A stretch of DNA of 10,330 nucleotides, taken from NCBI GenBank assembly GCA_033763635.1, contig JANRKG010000062.1, forward strand, positions 1 to 10,330, written 5' to 3'. Shown one piece after another: positions 7,031 to 10,330 of the stretch. Within the stretch, counting starts at the first letter, position 1. Every line of letters starts with the position of its first letter. The translations under genes and the position numbers were made by a program. The notes beneath the pieces are model-generated. The model was given only the letters and a program-made list of their open reading frames with translations. It was not told the DNA's origin and ran no database searches. The stretch comes from JANRKG01 sp033763635 (GTDB taxonomy: Bacteria; Cyanobacteriota; Cyanobacteriia; GCF-001939115).

Positions 7031-7184
7031 TTGCACCCAACTGACAACAGCTATAAACATTTATCTTCTACCTACCTATTTCTCAGTCTTCTCGTAGTTT
7101 TCTAATACTCCTCTTAGAATCGGTTCACAGATGATTCAGATCCCTCAGGCATTCTATTAACCATGAAAGGACAATCTAATTTAC

Positions 7185-7189
7185 AGGAG
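7185..7189 (+). promoter_or_regulatory. Shine-Dalgarno AGGAG that fixes the start of the exported protein
   Basis: AGGAG ends 6 nt before ATG 7196. It abuts the alternative ATG at 7190 and lies inside an extension starting at 7163, so it selects 7196, which also gives a standard signal peptide (MKRLVLG). Confidence 0.7.
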
Positions 7190-7195
7190 ATGGTT

Positions 7196-7702
7196 ATGAA
7201 ACGCCTCGTTCTTGGTACGCTGTCTGTTCTGATGATGTCTGTGGTTGCAGCTCCGATCGTCAAGGCTGAATCACCTGAAACGGTACTTTCCAACCGAACA
7301 GACACATTTTTAGCTCAATCTTTGTATGCTCCTAGAACACAAGCTCACACCTCAATGACCATTGCCCAGGCAGAGTTATCGACTACCCCAGACACCTTCA
7401 CAGCCCAATCTATCTATTCTCCTCGATCGGGCGCTAAAATTCCGATGACAATGGTAACTGCAATTCGGATGTCCGTTAGCCCCTTCAACCTTGTATTTCT
7501 CGCATACCAGGGGTTTTTGGAAAGTGAAGGAATTCCCAAGTATGCCAGGTTGGGTGAAGCCCACGCTAGCAGACGAGTGGGTGCAAAGGATTTAGTGAAA
7601 GCAGCAGTCAAAATGAACCGTTTGCCTGAGTCGGCGTTGAAAGATGAAGGATATCTGGAGGCTGTTGAGTTTGAACTGAACTCCTTACACGAAAATAACT
7701 AA
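7196..7702 (+). CDS. Small exported protein of unknown function
   Basis: The protein has 168 residues from ATG 7196. Residues 1-24 form a Sec signal peptide: MKR, a hydrophobic core LVLGTLSVLMMSVVAAPIV, and a V-K-A cleavage site before ES. The mature part begins with a 30-residue-period duplication (DTFLAQSLYAPR at 36-47, DTFTAQSIYSPR at 66-77). It then has a compact C-terminal region of about 75 residues (SPFNLVFLAYQGFLESEGIP, KDLVKAAVKMNRLPESALKDEGYLEAVEFEL). That region resembles small exported proteins I recall from many cyanobacteria, but I know no function for them. It probably acts in the periplasm or outside the cell. There are no cysteines or evident catalytic motif. It is a single-gene unit, flanked by tandem repeats upstream and a hairpin downstream. 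Confidence 0.88.
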   Translation: MKRLVLGTLSVLMMSVVAAPIVKAESPETVLSNRTDTFLAQSLYAPRTQAHTSMTIAQAELSTTPDTFTAQSIYSPRSGAKIPMTMVTAIRMSVSPFNLVFLAYQGFLESEGIPKYARLGEAHASRRVGAKDLVKAAVKMNRLPESALKDEGYLEAVEFELNSLHENN

Positions 7703-7760
7703 CCCAACCCCATGCCGTTTTCAATTGTGAGTTGTTAAATTACTTCAGTACCAAAAATCA

Positions 7761-7784
7761 AAGGGAATGGTTTTCCATTCCCTT
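7761..7784. terminator. Strong hairpin downstream of the exported-protein gene
   Basis: AAGGGAATGG (7761-7770) and CCATTCCCTT (7775-7784) form a perfect 10-bp stem with a TTTT loop, 58 nt after the stop codon. No T-run follows on the + strand. On the - strand the stem is followed by TGATTTTTGG. It may terminate + strand transcription or protect the mRNA 3' end, and would make a better textbook terminator for leftward transcription, although no leftward gene is present here. Confidence 0.55.
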
Positions 7785-7810
7785 CGTTGCATCGGTGATA
7801 TCCATTGGAA

Positions 7811-7887
7811 TTCTCCATCAGTGAGTTGAGTCGTGCCATTTTGTAAATGGTGGAGAAAAAATATATTACGAGAAGGTACAACTCACT
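7811..7887 (+). other. Candidate structured RNA or operator: crossing helices
   Basis: TTCTCCA (7811-7817) can pair with TGGAGAA (7851-7857), enclosing CCATTT/AAATGG (7836-7841 with 7845-7850). AGTGAGTTG (7820-7828) can pair with CAACTCACT (7879-7887). The last helix crosses the first, so the two would form a pseudoknot or be mutually exclusive. Helices were found by eye and have no comparative support. Confidence 0.35.
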
Positions 7888-7932
7888 CAGCAAATCATGA
7901 AACCTTAGGAGATTTCTGAAAAACAATCTCCC

Positions 7933-8012
7933 TGCTGGTTTCGGCTGCGCTCAACCAGCACCCGCGCCCTGAGCAGGGCCGAAGGTGTGCCCTGGGCAGA
8001 GTCGAAGGGCAC
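7933..8012. repeat. GC-rich dispersed palindromic repeat of cyanobacterial type
   Basis: Three adjacent inverted repeats: TGCTGGTT/AACCAGCA (7933-7940 with 7953-7960), GCCCT/AGGGC (7966-7970 with 7975-7979) and GTGCCCT/AGGGCAC (7987-7993 with 8006-8012). The words GGTTTCGGCTGCGCTCAACC and CAGAGTCGAAGGG match the style of short repeats scattered between genes in filamentous cyanobacteria. A partial cousin, GGTTGAGCGAAGC, sits at 3773-3785 between the convergent signalling genes. Its GC content stands out from the AT-rich flanks. Confidence 0.6.
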
Positions 8013-8181
8013 CCCACTGGGAACCTCTTTTCTGGAAATCTCCTTATTTGTTGTGCCCAACCTGCGGATCAGACGGCAGTATGCGGTGTACTACAGTGAT
8101 TTCTGGTCTGCCGATGGAGTGACTTTACCCAGCAAGCGTCACTGCTCCGTAATCCTAATCTGGCAGAGTGGAAGCTTCACG

Positions 8182-9012
8182 ATGAATGCTCTACGTCATC
8201 ACTATCCTGAATATTTGATAGAAGCTACGGGTTTAGGTCTTTTAATGATTGCTGCAAGTTTGGTGACAGCGATCTTCGAGCATCCCGCTTCACCCATTCA
8301 TCAGGCAATTCCTGACCCCCTGTTACGTCGTTTTCTCATTGGGATAGGAATGGGATTGACCGTGATTTCAATCATCTATTCCCCCTGGGGAAAACAATCT
8401 GGTGCACACATCAATCCAGTCGTCACCCTGACTTTCTTTCGATTAGGGAAGGTAAAACCGATAGATGCCTTCTTTTATATTGCGGCGCAATTTGTCGGTG
8501 GTTTATTGGGGATGGTATTAGCCGTAAACCTTTTAGGAGATGCGATCGTTCATCCCAGCGTGAACTACATTGTCACCGTTCCTGGAGGGCCGGGGGTTGT
8601 TATTGCATTTTTCGCAGAATTCATGATCTCCTTTGGAATCATGATGATGATTCTCCTGGTTTCAAATATTTCTAAACTGGCACGGTTTACCGGGCTATTT
8701 GCAGGAATTCTCATCACCCTCTATATCACCCTGGAAGCTCCCCTATCGGGAATGAGTATGAATCCTGCTCGCACATTAGCGTCTGCAATTCCAGCCCAAA
8801 ACTGGACTGCTATTTGGGTTTACTTTACGGCACCGCTATTAGGAATGTTGTTTGCATCTGAAGTCTATGTTCGCTTGCAGGGACAGGAGGCAGTTCGATG
8901 TGCCAAACTCCATCACCAAAACAATAAACGCTGTATTTTCCGCTGTAACTACAGCCATCCCAAAGGATTTGATCTTAGTGATCCCCTACCAAGGAAAGGA
9001 CGTTACTCATGA
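8182..9012 (+). CDS. MIP-family (aquaporin/glycerol facilitator-like) membrane channel
   Basis: The protein has 276 residues from ATG 8182, with GGAAG 7 nt upstream. Six hydrophobic segments (about 13-32, 48-67, 95-117, 139-160, 168-186, 208-228) and two half-helices define the MIP fold. The first signature is SGAHINPV (NPV at 78-80 instead of NPA). The second is the canonical MNPAR (194-197). Hand alignment to AqpZ puts M57, I182, M191 and R197 in the selectivity filter, unlike the water-type Phe/His/Thr/Arg or the GlpF-type Trp/Gly/Phe/Arg, so the substrate is uncertain. The cytoplasmic C terminus (about 231-276) adds a Cys/His-rich tail with C240, H244, H245, C251 and C255. Its TGA overlaps the next gene's ATG (ATGA), so the two are translationally coupled. 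Extending to GTG 7987 would add 65 residues without MIP similarity and is rejected. Confidence 0.93.
   Translation: MNALRHHYPEYLIEATGLGLLMIAASLVTAIFEHPASPIHQAIPDPLLRRFLIGIGMGLTVISIIYSPWGKQSGAHINPVVTLTFFRLGKVKPIDAFFYIAAQFVGGLLGMVLAVNLLGDAIVHPSVNYIVTVPGGPGVVIAFFAEFMISFGIMMMILLVSNISKLARFTGLFAGILITLYITLEAPLSGMSMNPARTLASAIPAQNWTAIWVYFTAPLLGMLFASEVYVRLQGQEAVRCAKLHHQNNKRCIFRCNYSHPKGFDLSDPLPRKGRYS
8995..9000 (+). promoter_or_regulatory. Ribosome binding site AAAGGA for the GMC oxidoreductase
   Basis: AAAGGA lies 8 nt before ATG 9009, inside the last codons of the channel gene. It supports both the ATG 9009 start and the coupled translation of the two genes. Confidence 0.6.
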
Positions 9013-10330
9013 CCACCCATTCTCACTATGATGTCATCATCATTGGTACAGGTGCGGGGGGAGGAACCTTAGCGCATCACCTTGCGCCCAGTGACAAAAA
9101 GATTTTGATTTTGGAACGGGGTTCCTTTCTACCCAGAGAAAAGGAGAACTGGAGCGCTCTAGAAGTCTATCAACATGAGCGGTATCACACCCAGGAACAA
9201 TGGTTTGATGTCAACGATCGAGCCTTCCGTCCAAGTACGAATTATTGGGTTGGCGGAAACACAAAGGTCTATGGAGCAGCTCTGTTACGAATGCGAGAAC
9301 GAGACTTTCAGCAAGTCCAACACAAAGATGGAATCTCGCCAGAATGGGCACTGAAATACGATGATTTTGCACCCTACTATCTCCAGGCTGAACAACTCTA
9401 TGACGTGCATGGTCAGGTTGGGATGGACCCAACGGAACCTCATCATCGTCTGCCCTATCCCTATCCTGCTGTCCGCCATGAACCTCGGATGCAGCAACTT
9501 GCCAATGCTTTCACAACCCTTGGGCTACATCCCTTTCATTTGCCTCTGGGCTTGAAATTGAATGAAGTAGATAAAACGCTCGGTCACTGTATCCGTTGTA
9601 ATACCTGTGATGGATTTCCCTGCCTGACCCAGGGAAAAGCCGATGCGGAGGTAAATTGTATTCAACCCATTCGATGCAATGCAAACGTAACGCTTCTAAC
9701 GGAAGCAAAGGTCACATGCCTCTATACCAGTCCATCGGGACGAGAGATTACGCAAGTCAAAGCGGAAGTTAACGGGGATGTGCAATTCTTCAGGGGTGAC
9801 ATTGTGGTAGTTGCTTGCGGTGCAATTAATTCTGCTGCTTTATTGCTCCGTTCTGCCAACGATCGCCATCCCACTGGGTTAGCAAACCGCTCTGACCAAG
9901 TGGGACGCAATCTCATGAAACATATTTGCACGGCTCTGGTCCAACTCAGTACAACCCCGAATCTATCGGTCTATCAGAAAACGATTTGCATTAGTGACTT
10001 TTATTGGGGAGAACCAGATTTTCCCTATCCAATGGGGTTGATACAAAATACAGGAAACGTCCTGGCAGATATGCTACCTGCGGAAGCACCCGCTATTCTC
10101 GCCCCATTCCTGAGATTGCGACCGGGGGCCGAACTGAAAACCATTGCGGATCGAACCGTCGGTTGGTGGCTCCAAACAGAAGACCTCCCAGAGGCTGCGA
10201 ATCGGGTGCGAGTTCAGAACGATCGCCTTTACCTGGATTACAAACCTAATAATTTTGAAGCGAGCGATCGTCTGATTAAACGCTGGGTTCGCATCCTCAA
10301 GCAAGTCGATCGGGCAGAACATACCATTCC
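9009..10330 (+). CDS. GMC-family FAD-dependent oxidoreductase (3' end outside window)
   Basis: The frame is open from ATG 9009 to the right edge, 440 residues plus two bases, with no stop. The N terminus is an FAD-binding Rossmann motif (YDVIIIGTGAGGGTLAHHL, GxGxxG at 13-18, then the acidic E36 in ILILERG). GGNTKVYG (82-89) is the flavin-contacting loop of the glucose-methanol-choline family, and ACGAINSAALLLRSA (269-283) resembles the second family signature. A four-cysteine cluster, CIRCNTCDGFPC, lies at 194-205. The family oxidises alcohols and polyols using FAD. The catalytic His-His/Asn pair is near the C terminus and so lies beyond the window; I would expect perhaps 70-100 more residues. 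No signal peptide is visible, so it is probably cytoplasmic. Coupling to the channel gene suggests a shared small-molecule substrate, not identifiable here. Confidence 0.93.
   Translation, partial: MTTHSHYDVIIIGTGAGGGTLAHHLAPSDKKILILERGSFLPREKENWSALEVYQHERYHTQEQWFDVNDRAFRPSTNYWVGGNTKVYGAALLRMRERDFQQVQHKDGISPEWALKYDDFAPYYLQAEQLYDVHGQVGMDPTEPHHRLPYPYPAVRHEPRMQQLANAFTTLGLHPFHLPLGLKLNEVDKTLGHCIRCNTCDGFPCLTQGKADAEVNCIQPIRCNANVTLLTEAKVTCLYTSPSGREITQVKAEVNGDVQFFRGDIVVVACGAINSAALLLRSANDRHPTGLANRSDQVGRNLMKHICTALVQLSTTPNLSVYQKTICISDFYWGEPDFPYPMGLIQNTGNVLADMLPAEAPAILAPFLRLRPGAELKTIADRTVGWWLQTEDLPEAANRVRVQNDRLYLDYKPNNFEASDRLIKRWVRILKQVDRAEHTI

Larger units (their letters stand above)
6606..7195. other. 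AT-rich intergenic region with regulatory-looking repeats
   Basis: This 590-bp stretch separates the divergent regulator and exported-protein genes. It contains the candidate - strand promoter and inverted repeat (6702-6746), the palindrome at 6623-6635 and the TTGACC tandem repeats (6975-7030). Between 6797 and 6985 one + frame is open for about 60 codons except for a single TGA at 6902-6904. It reads peptides such as QRVERTNG and FLKHNRIFGHTSLVN, but I recognise no family and it may be chance or a decayed gene. No tRNA or other RNA gene was seen. Confidence 0.7.
7703..8181. other. Non-coding region rich in inverted repeats, upstream of the channel gene
   Basis: About 480 bp without a convincing gene. 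From left to right it holds the hairpin 7761-7784, the crossing helices of 7811-7887, a hairpin GGAGATT/AATCTCC (7908-7914 with 7925-7931), the GC-rich repeat 7933-8012, and AGTGAC/GTCACT (8118-8123 with 8138-8143). The channel's reading frame happens to stay open back to GTG 7987, but that stretch lies in the repeat and encodes nothing MIP-like. No confident promoter was identified. Confidence 0.7.

Noticed and set aside
7735..7926. A 63-residue open frame on the - strand between the exported-protein and channel genes
   Set aside because: It runs through several perfect hairpins, has no ribosome binding site seen, and its product resembles no family.
7987..8181. A 65-residue N-terminal extension of the channel starting at GTG 7987
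   Set aside because: It starts inside a GC-rich palindromic repeat, has no MIP similarity, and ATG 8182 has a ribosome-binding-like GGAAG and gives a normal MIP N terminus.
9211..9931. Several - strand open frames in the last kilobase
   Set aside because: They are shadows of the GMC oxidoreductase, whose + frame is open and motif-rich throughout.

Overview
The window looks like cyanobacterial chromosome. The evidence is the frequent CGATCG-type words, including two full HIP1 octamers (GCGATCGC at 378-385 and 5860-5867), two-component proteins of typically cyanobacterial style, a secreted protein of a cyanobacterial type, and a GC-rich palindromic repeat of the kind scattered through filamentous cyanobacterial genomes. 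The genus cannot be named from the sequence alone.

Region 1 (1-6605) is a dense signalling island. On the + strand lie the 3' end of a hybrid histidine kinase (1-935), a REC-kinase protein (946-2607) and a second REC-kinase (2608-3744) that starts directly after the previous stop codon (TAGATG). Facing them on the - strand are a 782-residue multidomain response regulator (6605 to 4257; REC, OmpR-type winged helix, HPt, REC, REC, GGDEF) and a single-domain CheY-like receiver (4202 to 3825). In total there are three kinase cores, seven receiver domains, one HPt domain, one DNA-binding output and one c-di-GMP synthase output in 6.6 kb. This layout is what a multistep phosphorelay would need, although the wiring is inferred.

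Region 2 (6606-7195) is AT-rich and non-coding. It contains a 15-bp perfect inverted repeat overlapping a good candidate promoter for the 782-residue regulator, and four 14-bp tandem copies of a TTGACC-containing unit. Region 3 (7196-7702) encodes a small exported protein of unknown function with an internal 30-residue repeat, followed by a strong hairpin.

Region 4 (7703-8181) has no convincing gene but many inverted repeats, including two helices that cross like a pseudoknot and a GC-rich dispersed repeat. Region 5 (8182-10330) is a two-gene unit: a MIP-family channel with NPV in place of the first NPA and a Cys/His-rich tail, and a GMC-family FAD oxidoreductase overlapping it by ATGA and running off the window. 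Tight coupling suggests that channel and oxidoreductase act together, perhaps on a small alcohol or polyol, but no substrate can be read from the sequence.

Nothing here is certain to be a new system. The most promising items are the multidomain regulator with its promoter-overlapping repeat, the atypical channel/oxidoreductase pair, and the structured non-coding segment before it.
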